DNA of 64,000 nucleotides. Source: Flavobacterium johnsoniae. Lineage in GTDB: Bacteria; Bacteroidota; Bacteroidia; Flavobacteriales; Flavobacteriaceae. Every line of letters begins with the position of its first letter. The first letter of the stretch is position 1. The stretch lies in the NCBI RefSeq assembly GCF_030388325.1, contig NZ_CP103794.1:3596001-3660000 (forward strand), given 5' to 3'. Positions 1 to 8,479 of this stretch are shown here, in pieces. The position numbers were made by a program, and so were the translations under genes. The notes under the pieces were generated by a model. It was not told where the DNA came from. It saw only the letters and a program-made list of their open reading frames with translations, and searched no databases.

Positions 1-2901
1 TCCCTGAAGCATGATTTTTAGGCCTGTCTGTTTAAGTGCCAGCGGAACATCGAATGACAAGGCTATATTTTTAAGACGGATATAAGACCCGTCCGTCACA
101 GTAGCATCGCTGAGGGAGTAATAATAATCAGCCATCAATGCTTCATAATTGGATCCAGTTGTTGCAATCTGGTACGATGCATTATCCCCGGGCTGCGTCC
201 ATGTTGCGCTCATATCCCGCAACTGATTAGACATCATTCCAGCAGGTCCCATCGGATAGATTCTGCTTTTTTGTTTTACAAACTGCAAGAGAAAGTCTAA
301 ATTCCATCTTTTATAGTTAATTTGGTTTTGAAGCCCCCCATAAAATGCAGGGTTAAGATTCAGGGCAGTCTGCCTATCATCCGGAAAAGAGATTGTATTG
401 TCTTTGTTAGTGTCCTCAAATCGGTAAACACCCGTCTGTGGATCTACGCCTTTGTAATGATACAACAGCTCGATGTTTAGCGGCATACCTATTCGATACT
501 TCTGGCTGTATGTTGAACCTTCTAGATTAGGAAAACGTAACAAGGTGTTTTTAGCAAAAGTTATGTTGAAATTTGTAGACCATTTAAATTTGGAATCATT
601 AAAATTTACCGCCCTTAATGTGAGTTCAAGACCTTTGTTTTCTATCTGCGCATCTAGGTTTGTCTGTATAACCTGAAATCCCGTTGTGCCTGGCAATGGA
701 AGACCGACCAGCTGATTTGAAGAGCGATTCCGGTACCAGGAAACAGTTGTGAAAATCCTATCCTTTAAAAATCCAAGCTCTAATGCGAATTCCAGTTTTT
801 TATTAATTTCCCATCCAAAATCTGGATTGTAAAGTCTTGAGGGCTGTAATCCAGTTAAGCCTCCATAATTTATTCCAGATGTGGTATAGGTGTTAAGAAA
901 CTGATAGTCACCGATCTTGTCATTTCCTGTCGTTCCGTAGCTGCAACGGATTTTACCAAAACTTAGCCAATAGCTTTCAGTTAAAAAGTTTTCTTTTGAG
1001 AAAATCCATGCTGCACCAGCAGCTCCAAAAGAAGCGAACTGGTTTCCTGGCCCAAATCTGCTTGAACCGTCCCGTCGTCCTGTCAGATTAAGAATATAAC
1101 GCTGCTGCAGGTTGTAATTGACTCTGGCGAAAAAAGCTTGATATTTATATTGATCCTGGTCGTTGCTGTAAATAGTTATGTTTTTTGCTGCTGCAAGGTT
1201 GTAAATTAAGCTGTTGGAGGCGAATCCGCTAGCAGTCTGATACAGGATATCGTTTGTCTGGCTCTGGAAAGTACCGCCGACCAGCACGTCAAATTTTCCA
1301 TTAGCTATTGCCATGCTGTAATTGATCTGAGGTTCTATTATCCAAGATTTACGGTCCGTATCGTAGAGATAGATCGCAGAACGTGCACTGGTGACATTAT
1401 TGGCCGGGTTAAAAATGGTGGAAGGCCGGGTTCTAGTTTCGGAACTGCCTAGATTGGTAAAACCAAAGCTGCTTTTAATGGTAAGATCTTTTAGGATTTC
1501 ATATGAAAGCGTGCTATTAGCTATTAGATTATTTGTTTTTGAACGGAATTGTGCATTAAGATTTCTAAGCGGATTCTCCCAAGTACCGTTTTCCCAGTTA
1601 AGGCTTCCATCAGGTTTATATAGAGCAGGGGCATTAGGAGGGAGATATCTAGCATCAAAACTCAGGTCAAAGGAAGGCAGGTTATTATTCTGGCTGTTGT
1701 AGCCTCCTGTAAAACTAATGCGGAATCTTCCGTCTTCTGACTTATGGTTTAAATTAAGCTGCAGTCCGCCCGTCTTATAACGAAAGTCTCCGGGATATAC
1801 AGTACTTTGCTGATGCCAGTTACCGTTGAACATAAACTGCGTCTGCTCTGATCCTCCCGATACAGTGCCTTGAAGGTCATTCATCTGTGCTGTACCTCCA
1901 AGAAGCTCCTTCTGCCAATCAGTATATCTTTTCTGATCCCAAGTTCCGTTTATGTCGTAATCCCAGTCATTAAATTCAGAAAGTCCATCGTTTTTAAAAG
2001 CCTGTCTTCGCATTGCCAGATACTGCTCTGTGTTCATCAGGTCAGGAAATATTGTAATTGTCCCTGCACCCGTCGAGCTATTAATGGTGAAAGATGTCTT
2101 TCCTTTTTTCCCTTTTTTGGTGGTAATGAGAACAACTCCATTTGCGCCCCTTGAACCATATATTGAGGTTGCATCTGCATCTTTGAGGACTTCAATGCTT
2201 TCGATCGAATCTGGGCTAATGCTATTAAGCGGACTGGAAACTGTCGGGAAAGGACTAGAGGTTTGCGCATGTCCGATTGGATCCGAAGAATACGGAACAC
2301 CATCAATAATGTACAACGGTGCATTGGCATCGGACCGAAGGCTGTTCTGTCCTCTGATTTTAATATCAAATCCACCGCCAGGAGCACCTGTAGTCTGGGT
2401 GATGCTGACACCAGCCATCCTTCCCTGCATTGTGGCCAAAACATTTGTGACTGGCTGGGTATCGATATCTTTAGATGTAATTCGAGCAATGCTTCCAGTA
2501 CGTTCGCTTTCTTGTACAGAGTAATATCCGGCATTAACTTTGACTTCCTGCAGAGTGGTGGCGTCAACCTGAAGTACAATATTAATTTTTGACCGGCTAT
2601 TAATGGGTATGTAAGCGGTTTTGAATCCTAAATAAGATAATACTAAGGTATCTTGGGCAGATGCAGAAATACTAAAATGGCCGTTGTAGTCAGAAATCGC
2701 GGCAGTCATGGAATCTGCCTTTAATGAGATGGTAACGCCGGGCAGGGGACTAGAGCCATCGGAGACAGTTCCCTGTATCTGATGCTGTTGGATTAAAGAG
2801 GTGCTGCGCCGCAGACTGTTTTTGGCAAATGAAGGGGAGAAAGAGATTAGAAAGCCTATGCGCTTTTTGGGCAACCGACAGGCATTCCCAGTCGAATGCA
2901 T
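1..2901 (-). CDS. SusC/RagA-type TonB-linked outer-membrane receptor, 3' end outside window, 5' end probably truncated
   Basis: The minus-strand frame is open at the points read from about 2900 down to base 1. After an atypical start it reads a carboxypeptidase-regulatory-like beta domain (IQGTVSDGSSPLPGVTI, near 2710-2790), a plug domain (GGGFDIKIRGQNS; YIIDGVPYSSDP; VLKDADATSIYGSRGANGVV near 2120-2200) and then aromatic-rich beta-barrel sequence to the window edge. SusC proteins import oligosaccharides or peptides across the outer membrane with TonB energy and a SusD lipoprotein; a susD would be expected beyond the left edge. The only nearby in-frame ATG is at 2899-2901, inside the neighbouring PRTRC gene, and the N-terminus it would give (MHSTGNACRLPKK...) is not a convincing signal peptide. 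The native 5' end has therefore probably been lost, and the product may not be exported. The family call is firm; function and start are not. Confidence 0.88.
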   Translation of the reverse strand, partial: MHSTGNACRLPKKRIGFLISFSPSFAKNSLRRSTSLIQQHQIQGTVSDGSSPLPGVTISLKADSMTAAISDYNGHFSISASAQDTLVLSYLGFKTAYIPINSRSKINIVLQVDATTLQEVKVNAGYYSVQESERTGSIARITSKDIDTQPVTNVLATMQGRMAGVSITQTTGAPGGGFDIKIRGQNSLRSDANAPLYIIDGVPYSSDPIGHAQTSSPFPTVSSPLNSISPDSIESIEVLKDADATSIYGSRGANGVVLITTKKGKKGKTSFTINSSTGAGTITIFPDLMNTEQYLAMRRQAFKNDGLSEFNDWDYDINGTWDQKRYTDWQKELLGGTAQMNDLQGTVSGGSEQTQFMFNGNWHQQSTVYPGDFRYKTGGLQLNLNHKSEDGRFRISFTGGYNSQNNNLPSFDLSFDARYLPPNAPALYKPDGSLNWENGTWENPLRNLNAQFRSKTNNLIANSTLSYEILKDLTIKSSFGFTNLGSSETRTRPSTIFNPANNVTSARSAIYLYDTDRKSWIIEPQINYSMAIANGKFDVLVGGTFQSQTNDILYQTASGFASNSLIYNLAAAKNITIYSNDQDQYKYQAFFARVNYNLQQRYILNLTGRRDGSSRFGPGNQFASFGAAGAAWIFSKENFLTESYWLSFGKIRCSYGTTGNDKIGDYQFLNTYTTSGINYGGLTGLQPSRLYNPDFGWEINKKLEFALELGFLKDRIFTTVSWYRNRSSNQLVGLPLPGTTGFQVIQTNLDAQIENKGLELTLRAVNFNDSKFKWSTNFNITFAKNTLLRFPNLEGSTYSQKYRIGMPLNIELLYHYKGVDPQTGVYRFEDTNKDNTISFPDDRQTALNLNPAFYGGLQNQINYKRWNLDFLLQFVKQKSRIYPMGPAGMMSNQLRDMSATWTQPGDNASYQIATTGSNYEALMADYYYSLSDATVTDGSYIRLKNIALSFDVPLALKQTGLKIMLQG

Positions 2902-3694
2902 CACGGCATTTGAAGCTGCGCAGGCGCTGTCCAAATAGCCTCAGGCTGATTGGATTGTATATTTTTTTTTCGATAAAGTCCCCTATAATCTCCGCCCTGT
3001 CGAACTCATGCAAAAAGCGTTCTCTCTGTTCGCCTTCGTCGTCCTGCTCCGTCCATTCCCTGTGCATTTCATACATCCAGTACAGGTAGCTGTCCTGCTG
3101 TCTGTAGTAGGGGACTTCCGCAATATGGTACAGATAGGAAAAGAGGCTTAAAAGCAGTTTGGCATTTCTTTTGTACCACGCATCGTGGCTCATCCAATAC
3201 AGCGGTTCGACGGGTATGTAATACAGGGTCGTCCCTGTATCGCAGGTTTCCTCGCTTTCAAGATAGGTTTCAGCACCGTCCTGTATCAGACTGATTTCGG
3301 GGCAGTCCGCGTACTGTTTTTTCAGCATCCGCTCCGCATCCCACAGCGACAGCGCTAAATTGTACGGATATTCAAAGCAGTCGGTCTGCATGGGGGTGAT
3401 GCCGTAATGCGCTGTCAGATGCGAAAGGGATTTGTAGAACTGCGGCTGCATTCTTTTGTGTTCCCTACGGGGCTGTACGGTTTTGCACTGCTCCAGTTTG
3501 GGCAGGAATGATATTCTCAGAAAATTATCGGAAGCATTCCGACAGGGACTGATTTTGCTCTGTCTTTCTGAATTTCCCCCGCGTCTTTGGGTCTGTGCAT
3601 CCAAGCCATGAAATTTCCCAGCTGGTCGTGCAGCTGTCTTTGTCTTTTCTGCCGCGGCAGGCTTATTGTGCCTGCTATCGTTTTTTTTCTGCAT
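2750..3694 (-). CDS. PRTRC system protein F-like, C-terminus overlapping the SusC gene
   Basis: The product is 314 aa. It has a lysine- and alanine-rich N-terminal tail of about 70 residues, then a folded, aromatic-rich region (residues 80-290) with many Tyr, Trp and acidic residues. It directly follows PRTRC C (22-bp gap), the place usually taken by a large uncharacterised or F-type protein in Bacteroidota PRTRC cassettes; the name rests mainly on that position. A possible internal start is the Met near base 3451 (MQPQFYKSL). The last 25 or so codons overlap the SusC frame in a different phase, so the final residues (after about QKQSA) look foreign and the gene is probably a 3'-truncated chimera. 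No catalytic motif is recognised. PRTRC (ParB-related, ThiF-related cassette) genes are mostly plasmid-borne and of unknown function. Confidence 0.6.
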   Translation of the reverse strand: MQKKNDSRHNKPAAAEKTKTAARPAGKFHGLDAQTQRRGGNSERQSKISPCRNASDNFLRISFLPKLEQCKTVQPRREHKRMQPQFYKSLSHLTAHYGITPMQTDCFEYPYNLALSLWDAERMLKKQYADCPEISLIQDGAETYLESEETCDTGTTLYYIPVEPLYWMSHDAWYKRNAKLLLSLFSYLYHIAEVPYYRQQDSYLYWMYEMHREWTEQDDEGEQRERFLHEFDRAEIIGDFIEKKIYNPISLRLFGQRLRSFKCRDAFDWECLSVAQKAHRLSNLFLPFICQKQSAAQHLFNPTASDTGNCLRWL

Positions 3695-3716
3695 GGTTCA
3701 TTGCCTTTAAATTAGG

Positions 3717-3935
3717 TTATCCTTTTGTTCCCATTACGGTTTCGAATCTGTATTCCACCGCATCGTCCCTGATGACTGGCGCTGAAATTTTGGAGGTCGT
3801 CAGGATAGGGTATGTCGGGGCGTAGAAATTCAGCACCGCCTCGACGCTCCATCTAGGTTCGGGGTCGCTCAGCCTTATCTGCTGACCCTTTTCAATGATT
3901 ATGAAAACCCGCTGTAGGTGTGTTGCTAGTAACAT
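3717..3935 (-). CDS. PRTRC system protein C
   Basis: A 72-aa protein with the pattern of PRTRC protein C: a compact beta-rich sequence with RVFIIIEKGQQIRLSDP near residues 9-25, then a run resembling LNFYAPTYPILTTS and a closing EYRFETVMGTKG. It is often compared with ubiquitin-like small proteins because the cassette also encodes ThiF (E1-like) and JAB/E2-like partners; here those partners are not present in the window. It starts 11 bp after the end of the PRTRC E gene and stops 22 bp before the F-like gene, so the three are very likely one operon. The family call comes from sequence pattern and context together. Confidence 0.8.
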   Translation of the reverse strand: MLLATHLQRVFIIIEKGQQIRLSDPEPRWSVEAVLNFYAPTYPILTTSKISAPVIRDDAVEYRFETVMGTKG

Positions 3936-3946
3936 ATCGCTGCATT

Positions 3947-4600
3947 TTAATATTCATATTCCTCTTGGTCTTCTTCTTCCTCTTCATATTCCTGCTCCTC
4001 AAAGGACATTTCCTCATCGGGCTGAATCTCTGCATGTTCGGGATAGAGCGCCTCTTTGGGCGGTTCGGGCTTTTCCTGTTCTGAACCGAAAAGGCTCGGA
4101 GCGGAGAACCTGTCCGACAGGGATGTTCTCTTTCTGCGTATTTCGTCGGCTCTGTCGGGAAATTCCGCCGCTTCGGGAACTTTCATCCAAGCCTCACGGA
4201 ATCTGCCCTGTTTTTCCAGTTCTTCAGCCTTTGTCATGGCATCGCTGAATCTTTTGTCTTTGGCTTCGTGCTGCTTTTTCTGCGCATCGGCTTTCTGTTT
4301 CTCCTTTGCCGACTGCATTTTCACCTGTTCCAGCTGTTTCATGAAAGATTCCATGTCTGCCATCAGTCCCGATGCGCTCTGCATCGGGGCGGTAATGGTG
4401 TGAAAGAAACCGCTGTCGAGTTCCTCTGCTGTTCCTCTCAGGTTGAGCGGGGGTATGATGTTTTTGGCATTGTCCCCGCAGGCTTCGTTTTTAAGCATGA
4501 CCGATACGACAAGGATGCCTTCGGTCGATTTTGCGATGGTCAGGTGCAGATCCCCTGAAATGTCCATCTGTCTTATCTGATTGAAAAAATTGCTGTTCAT
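3947..4600 (-). CDS. PRTRC system protein E
   Basis: The 217-aa product begins with the PRTRC E N-terminal pattern (MNSNFFNQIRQM...GDLHLTI; LKNEACGDNAKNIIPPLNLRGT at about residues 36-57; ELDSGFFHTI). It continues with a charged helical or coiled-coil stretch (about 85-150, rich in Lys, Glu and Gln) and ends with an extremely acidic tail made almost entirely of Glu, Asp and Tyr. It sits between the DUF932 gene (89-bp gap) and PRTRC C (11-bp gap), which is the usual Bacteroidota order. Its molecular role is unknown. The acidic tail may mimic nucleic acid or recruit a partner, but that is inference only. Confidence 0.82.
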   Translation of the reverse strand: MNSNFFNQIRQMDISGDLHLTIAKSTEGILVVSVMLKNEACGDNAKNIIPPLNLRGTAEELDSGFFHTITAPMQSASGLMADMESFMKQLEQVKMQSAKEKQKADAQKKQHEAKDKRFSDAMTKAEELEKQGRFREAWMKVPEAAEFPDRADEIRRKRTSLSDRFSAPSLFGSEQEKPEPPKEALYPEHAEIQPDEEMSFEEQEYEEEEEDQEEYEY

Positions 4601-4689
4601 AGCTGTAGATTTTAATGTCTGTTTTTTATCGGCTTCACATACTGAGAAGCTGTAAGACGGCCGCTTTGAAGGCAGCCGCCCGTCTTTTT

Positions 4690-5763
4690 TTAATTCAGCA
4701 TCAGCGCCTTATTGCCGTCCACGGCAAAAGAGGTGCAGAGTTCGAAGGCTTTCTGCGATTTCAGCTGTGCCGTTCCTCCCATCACGATGGACTGCAGTTT
4801 TGCTTCATCGTCCTTGTAGGTGCGCACGTTCTGATAATATCCTGTCACGGCATTGTATGCGCCATAAAGCGTTCCTTTTGTGGTTTCCATCTGTTGGGTG
4901 TCGCTTGCCATGGCATAGGCAAAAGCATCTTCCACGGTGTTTCTGAAAATGGCGGACACTGCATCATCTGCGCCAGTTTTAAGCATTTCCAGAGTTTCCC
5001 TGTTCGGGCATAATGCCAGCTGAATCAACTTTTTGACCTCTGTATCCGTAACTTTTACTTTAGCCCAATGGTTGAAGATGTCCTCCAGCTGACTGCTGAG
5101 CGTGTTTGCCAGTCCCATGACCTTGTGCGCATCATCAAGGCGCTGTTTTGCTCCCGAAGTGTGTCGGATGCGCACCACGTTGCTCATGCTGCGGAGCGAG
5201 GCGTTAAGTGTGTTTTGGCATACGATTCGGATGGGAGTGAAGGCTGCTGTAATGCTTCCGCTTCCATCGTGGGAGGTGGTCAGGAAAATATATTTTTCAG
5301 TCACATCATCCCCGCTGCCGACCCTGATGTAGTCGGGAAGCTTGGCTGTAATGAAGATGCGTTCCCCGTTCCCTAACGCCCCTGCGGTTTCATACAGGAT
5401 GCCTTCGCCGCCGCCGACTATGGCGTCAAAAAAGCTGAACGCCTCACGGTTCTGTACTATATGGTAGTCTTTCCCCACTACGCCCAAAACCGTATTGCTG
5501 TCGGTGCGGATGGTCGAGAAATAATCGGGAACGTGCAGTTCTGCGCCTGCCGTCACAGTACCGTCCTGCATTTCCTCCTTTGCCAAGGCTTTGGTGTATA
5601 AAGGCGTTTTGGCGACCTCGTAATCCAATTGGGCGTGCCTGATGGCTTCTGCGCTTGTCGGATAGTCCTGCACCGTTTTTCCGAGATTGTGCCATGCTTT
5701 CTGCTTTACGCTGAAAAATGAATAATTTCCTGTGCTGCTGTTGTAATTGATATTGTGTGCCAT
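4690..5763 (-). CDS. DUF932 phage/plasmid-like protein
   Basis: The 357-aa product shows the DUF932 signature: an N-terminal MAHNIN...KQAWHNLGK-like segment (residues 1-32), AWHNLG being the classic hallmark, then a region with ILYETAGALGNGERIFITAKLP and VTEKYIFLTTSHDGSGSITAAFTPIRIVCQNTL (about 125-190). The C-terminal half is helical and polar. The family is found on phages, plasmids and integrative elements and is co-transcribed with SSB or PRTRC genes; its function is not established. Upstream ssb is 47 bp away and downstream PRTRC E 89 bp away, all on the minus strand, so it is likely part of the same operon. Length is normal for the family. Confidence 0.88.
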   Translation of the reverse strand: MAHNINYNSSTGNYSFFSVKQKAWHNLGKTVQDYPTSAEAIRHAQLDYEVAKTPLYTKALAKEEMQDGTVTAGAELHVPDYFSTIRTDSNTVLGVVGKDYHIVQNREAFSFFDAIVGGGEGILYETAGALGNGERIFITAKLPDYIRVGSGDDVTEKYIFLTTSHDGSGSITAAFTPIRIVCQNTLNASLRSMSNVVRIRHTSGAKQRLDDAHKVMGLANTLSSQLEDIFNHWAKVKVTDTEVKKLIQLALCPNRETLEMLKTGADDAVSAIFRNTVEDAFAYAMASDTQQMETTKGTLYGAYNAVTGYYQNVRTYKDDEAKLQSIVMGGTAQLKSQKAFELCTSFAVDGNKALMLN

Positions 5764-5810
5764 GATAATTGTTTTAAAGTTGAAACTTGATATTAATTCC
5801 TATGTGAGCC

Positions 5811-6203
5811 TTAAAACGGCAGGTCTTCCTCAGGTTCCTGCACAGCAGGTCTGCTGCTTTTGTTCTGTGTTGCCGTAACTTCGCCCTGTTCCTTTTTTAC
5901 GCCTCCGTGCAGCTTAATCTGCGAGGTATTGAAGTTCAGTCCCGCATGCAGTTCCCCGTCGCTTCCTTTCCATGCTCTTGCGCTTACCCTGCCTGACAGT
6001 TCCACAAGAGTTCCCTTTCTCAGTATTTCCGCTACTTTCGGGCTAATCCAGTAGGCGCAGTCGAAGTAAGTGGTCTGTTCCACTCGCTCGCCCTCCTTGC
6101 TTCTGTAGCTATCGTTTGTCGCTATTGAAAAATTCACGACCTGTCTGTTTCCTGACAAGGTGCGTACCTCTGCGTCTTTTGTTACTCTTCCGATGATGTT
6201 CAT
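5811..6203 (-). CDS. ssb: single-stranded DNA-binding protein of the element
   Basis: The 130-aa product is an OB-fold SSB: MNIIGRVTKDAEVR at the start, NFSIATNDSYRSKEGE (residues 25-40), TTYFDCAYW (44-52), a G-rich middle, and the acidic C-terminal tip EEDLPF that binds partner proteins. It coats single-stranded DNA during replication, conjugative transfer or recombination. It is shorter than a housekeeping SSB and heads the minus-strand operon ssb - DUF932 - PRTRC E - C - F, so it is probably the element's own copy. The ATG at 6201-6203 fits; 623 bp without a clear gene lie upstream and must contain the operon promoter. Confidence 0.93.
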   Translation of the reverse strand: MNIIGRVTKDAEVRTLSGNRQVVNFSIATNDSYRSKEGERVEQTTYFDCAYWISPKVAEILRKGTLVELSGRVSARAWKGSDGELHAGLNFNTSQIKLHGGVKKEQGEVTATQNKSSRPAVQEPEEDLPF

Positions 6204-6826
6204 GATTTCTGATTTTTAAGGATTAATTTTTTTTGAAATTTTATTTATTCGGCAATGACGAGGTGGAGCTGTTTTGTTTCATTTTCCGCTTCCAATATTT
6301 TATTTCTCATTGCTGACATTTTTTTTATTCGTTTAAAGAGCCGGTGTATGCTATGTTTTGTTTCATGAGCATAAAAAGGTTAGTGTTTAGCAGAAGCAAG
6401 GCTTTGATGGAAAATACGACCCGTATGGGTGGAGATTTTATATCAAATCCGCAGGACATGGCCTTGCTTCTGGGTTAAGAACACGGAGATACCTTTGCTC
6501 CTGAAATAAGACAGAAGCATACAGGCTGTTGGCAAAAAAATAACGGGAAGCCATGTGACTAGGATATTAGAGCGGGAATAGGATGCAATCTGAAATTCTG
6601 AATTAGATAAATTGGTATATATTATTGGAAAACAGGTATTTGTACCTGTTGTCTGTTTGATGTTTTTTCTATATTTATTGTGTGTTTTGCGTTTGACATT
6701 TTTCTAGATTTAGAATTATGAATAATTGGGCGCAGATTTGAATTGTATAAGATTCGATACCTGAATTAAACTAAGATGAATATTGGTTGGAACATAAATA
6801 TTAAGTGTCATTTAATATGATTTGTT
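6204..6826. other. long non-coding region between the PRTRC operon and the PLD gene
   Basis: No convincing gene is present. A tiny minus-strand frame (6245-6319, 24 codons, MSAMRNKILEAEN...) could be a leader peptide of the ssb operon but has no independent support. The notable structure is a perfect 12-bp inverted repeat (CAGAAGCAAGGC at 6391-6402, GCCTTGCTTCTG at 6461-6472) that encloses a smaller hairpin, ACCC-GTAT-GGGT, at 6419-6430. Both divergent promoters (ssb operon and PLD gene) must lie here, but no clear TAnnTTTG box was found. The region could hold an origin, a transfer site or an RNA; the sequence alone does not decide. Confidence 0.5.
6391..6472. repeat. nested inverted repeat in the non-coding region
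   Basis: A perfect 12-bp outer stem (6391-6402 with 6461-6472) flanks a 58-bp interior, which contains a 4-bp GC-rich hairpin at 6419-6430. It has no T-tract, so it is not a typical terminator. Such structures occur at plasmid origins, oriT sites and in regulatory RNAs. Confidence 0.6.
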
Positions 6827-8422
6827 ATGGGAGAAAATTATAAAATGGAACTGGCGGAAGCTGTTGAGATGGCTAAGCAGGAACTTTATGGTATTCCTGG
6901 CGTCCTAAATATTGAGCAGGGCTTTAGATTTAAAAATGGATGGATTACGGACGAAGAGGTCATCTCTGTGCAAGTTGCGGAAAAAATTAATGAAAAGACG
7001 CTGCTTGAACTGGCGGTGAAACCTCTGCCTGCAGAGTTCATGGGATACGGAATCGATGTGGTGGCTGCGGGATTCGAACAGCAGCTTGAATATTTGGGGG
7101 TGGATGTAAGCTTTTGGGCTGCGCCAAAGCCAGGCAATTATCGTGAGCCTGCAAATATTGGGCTGCCCCGTGTAGTTGAGTATATGGAAGCGGTTTTTCA
7201 TGTTAGCCCTGATTCGGGATGGCCAAATCTGAAGGATTTTCTTAAAAGAGTAAGCAGCAGGCTTACTGCAACCATGTACGAGTGGGAGGCTGAGCACATT
7301 AGTTCGGCAATTTTTGAGGCTGTGCAAAACTGCAACGGGAGCCTTAGAATGGTTACCCAAAACGATGGCACTGATAGAGCGGTGAATAATATGAAGAGCC
7401 GTCTAGGGAGTAAATTTGAGCATGTCTGGTCATCTGTAGGAAGCGGCAAATTAATTGCGAGCGACTATCATATAAAAGTAGCAGCGCGAGATGATGAGGA
7501 GTTCTGGCTGAGCAGCGGAAATTGGAAGAATTCGAACCAAGCCGATATTGATCCGGCAGGCAAGGGCCAGGCTATTCCCGGACCGCTTGCGAAACATAAC
7601 CGGGAGTGGAATGTGGTAATAAAAAATGCGACGTTGGCTACCATTTTCAGAAAGTACATAGATTGGGATTATCAGGAAGCGCTGCGTGTGCCTTTCGATG
7701 TTAAAGAAAAGCTCGCAAATTCCTATGTCTTTATCTCTAAGGGGATCTGTCCTCCAGTACCTCCGATAGTAAGATATTTTAAGCCGTTGACAGTTAAGCG
7801 CATACTTGATGTGCAGCCTCTGCTGACTCCGGATAAAAATTCTGAGGGCCAGCGTATGTTCCTTTATCATGCGACAGAAATGGTTAAAAGTGCAAAGGTT
7901 AGCATTGACATTGAAAACCAGTCTTTTTCATTATTGGAGAACAACGATCCTGTTTATGAAAGCTTTTACAGGGCGGTTGTCGAAAAGCAGAGCAATGGCG
8001 TGGCGGTGAGGATAATTTTCAGGGATCCGCGTGAATTTGGGGCTAAAGGGCAGGCTGGTTTGGTTAAAACACTCACAAGGCTTAAAAAATTTGGCTTTAA
8101 TACTGATAATATAAAAGTACAGTGCCGATGCCATACCAAAGCAATAATTGTTGATTCTTCAGACCAAGCCAATGCTCAGGTTTTATTCGGAAGCCATAAT
8201 TTAACCACGACGGGAGCCATGTACAACAGGGACGCCAGCTTATTGATAAGAGACAGGCCAGTGGCGCAATATTTTCAGGAGATTTTTGATTTCGACTGGA
8301 GCAATTTAGCGGTTCAGCAGACTGTCGAAGGCCTTACTGCTGTAAAACTTGCTTTAGCGTCAGAAGCGGCGCCGGAAGGATTTAGAAAGGTTCTGCTTTC
8401 TGAAATTTTAGGAGAAGCTTAG
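6827..8422 (+). CDS. two-HKD phospholipase D-like protein
   Basis: The 531-aa product carries two intact HKD motifs: HIKVAARD (H215, K217, D222), followed by FWLSSGNWKNSNQ, and HTKAIIVD (H436, K438, D443), followed by FGSHNLTTTGAMYNRDASLLI. Two motifs form one active site, with the first His attacking a phosphodiester and the second acting as acid. In this superfamily substrates may be phospholipids, DNA or RNA. There is no signal peptide or membrane segment, so a cytoplasmic nuclease or lipase is more likely than a secreted toxin. The first 140 residues are of unknown type, perhaps a sensor or partner-binding domain. It is convergent with the trypsin-like gene (57-bp gap) inside the mobile element, a setting common for phage defence. 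That role is inference. Confidence 0.88.
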   Translation: MGENYKMELAEAVEMAKQELYGIPGVLNIEQGFRFKNGWITDEEVISVQVAEKINEKTLLELAVKPLPAEFMGYGIDVVAAGFEQQLEYLGVDVSFWAAPKPGNYREPANIGLPRVVEYMEAVFHVSPDSGWPNLKDFLKRVSSRLTATMYEWEAEHISSAIFEAVQNCNGSLRMVTQNDGTDRAVNNMKSRLGSKFEHVWSSVGSGKLIASDYHIKVAARDDEEFWLSSGNWKNSNQADIDPAGKGQAIPGPLAKHNREWNVVIKNATLATIFRKYIDWDYQEALRVPFDVKEKLANSYVFISKGICPPVPPIVRYFKPLTVKRILDVQPLLTPDKNSEGQRMFLYHATEMVKSAKVSIDIENQSFSLLENNDPVYESFYRAVVEKQSNGVAVRIIFRDPREFGAKGQAGLVKTLTRLKKFGFNTDNIKVQCRCHTKAIIVDSSDQANAQVLFGSHNLTTTGAMYNRDASLLIRDRPVAQYFQEIFDFDWSNLAVQQTVEGLTAVKLALASEAAPEGFRKVLLSEILGEA

Positions 8423-8479
8423 GTAAATGAAACAGGTTTAAGATTTTTCAAAATCTAAATCTGTGCAAGACGATTATCT

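Noticed and set aside
2037-2579. 180-aa minus-strand frame and overlapping plus-strand frames in 1-2.6 kb
   Set aside because: They lie in other phases of the SusC gene, which has plug and barrel motifs in its own frame; these frames show no domain.
6886-8172. several minus-strand frames opposite the PLD gene
   Set aside because: Shadows of a gene with two intact HKD motifs; none has a recognisable protein pattern.
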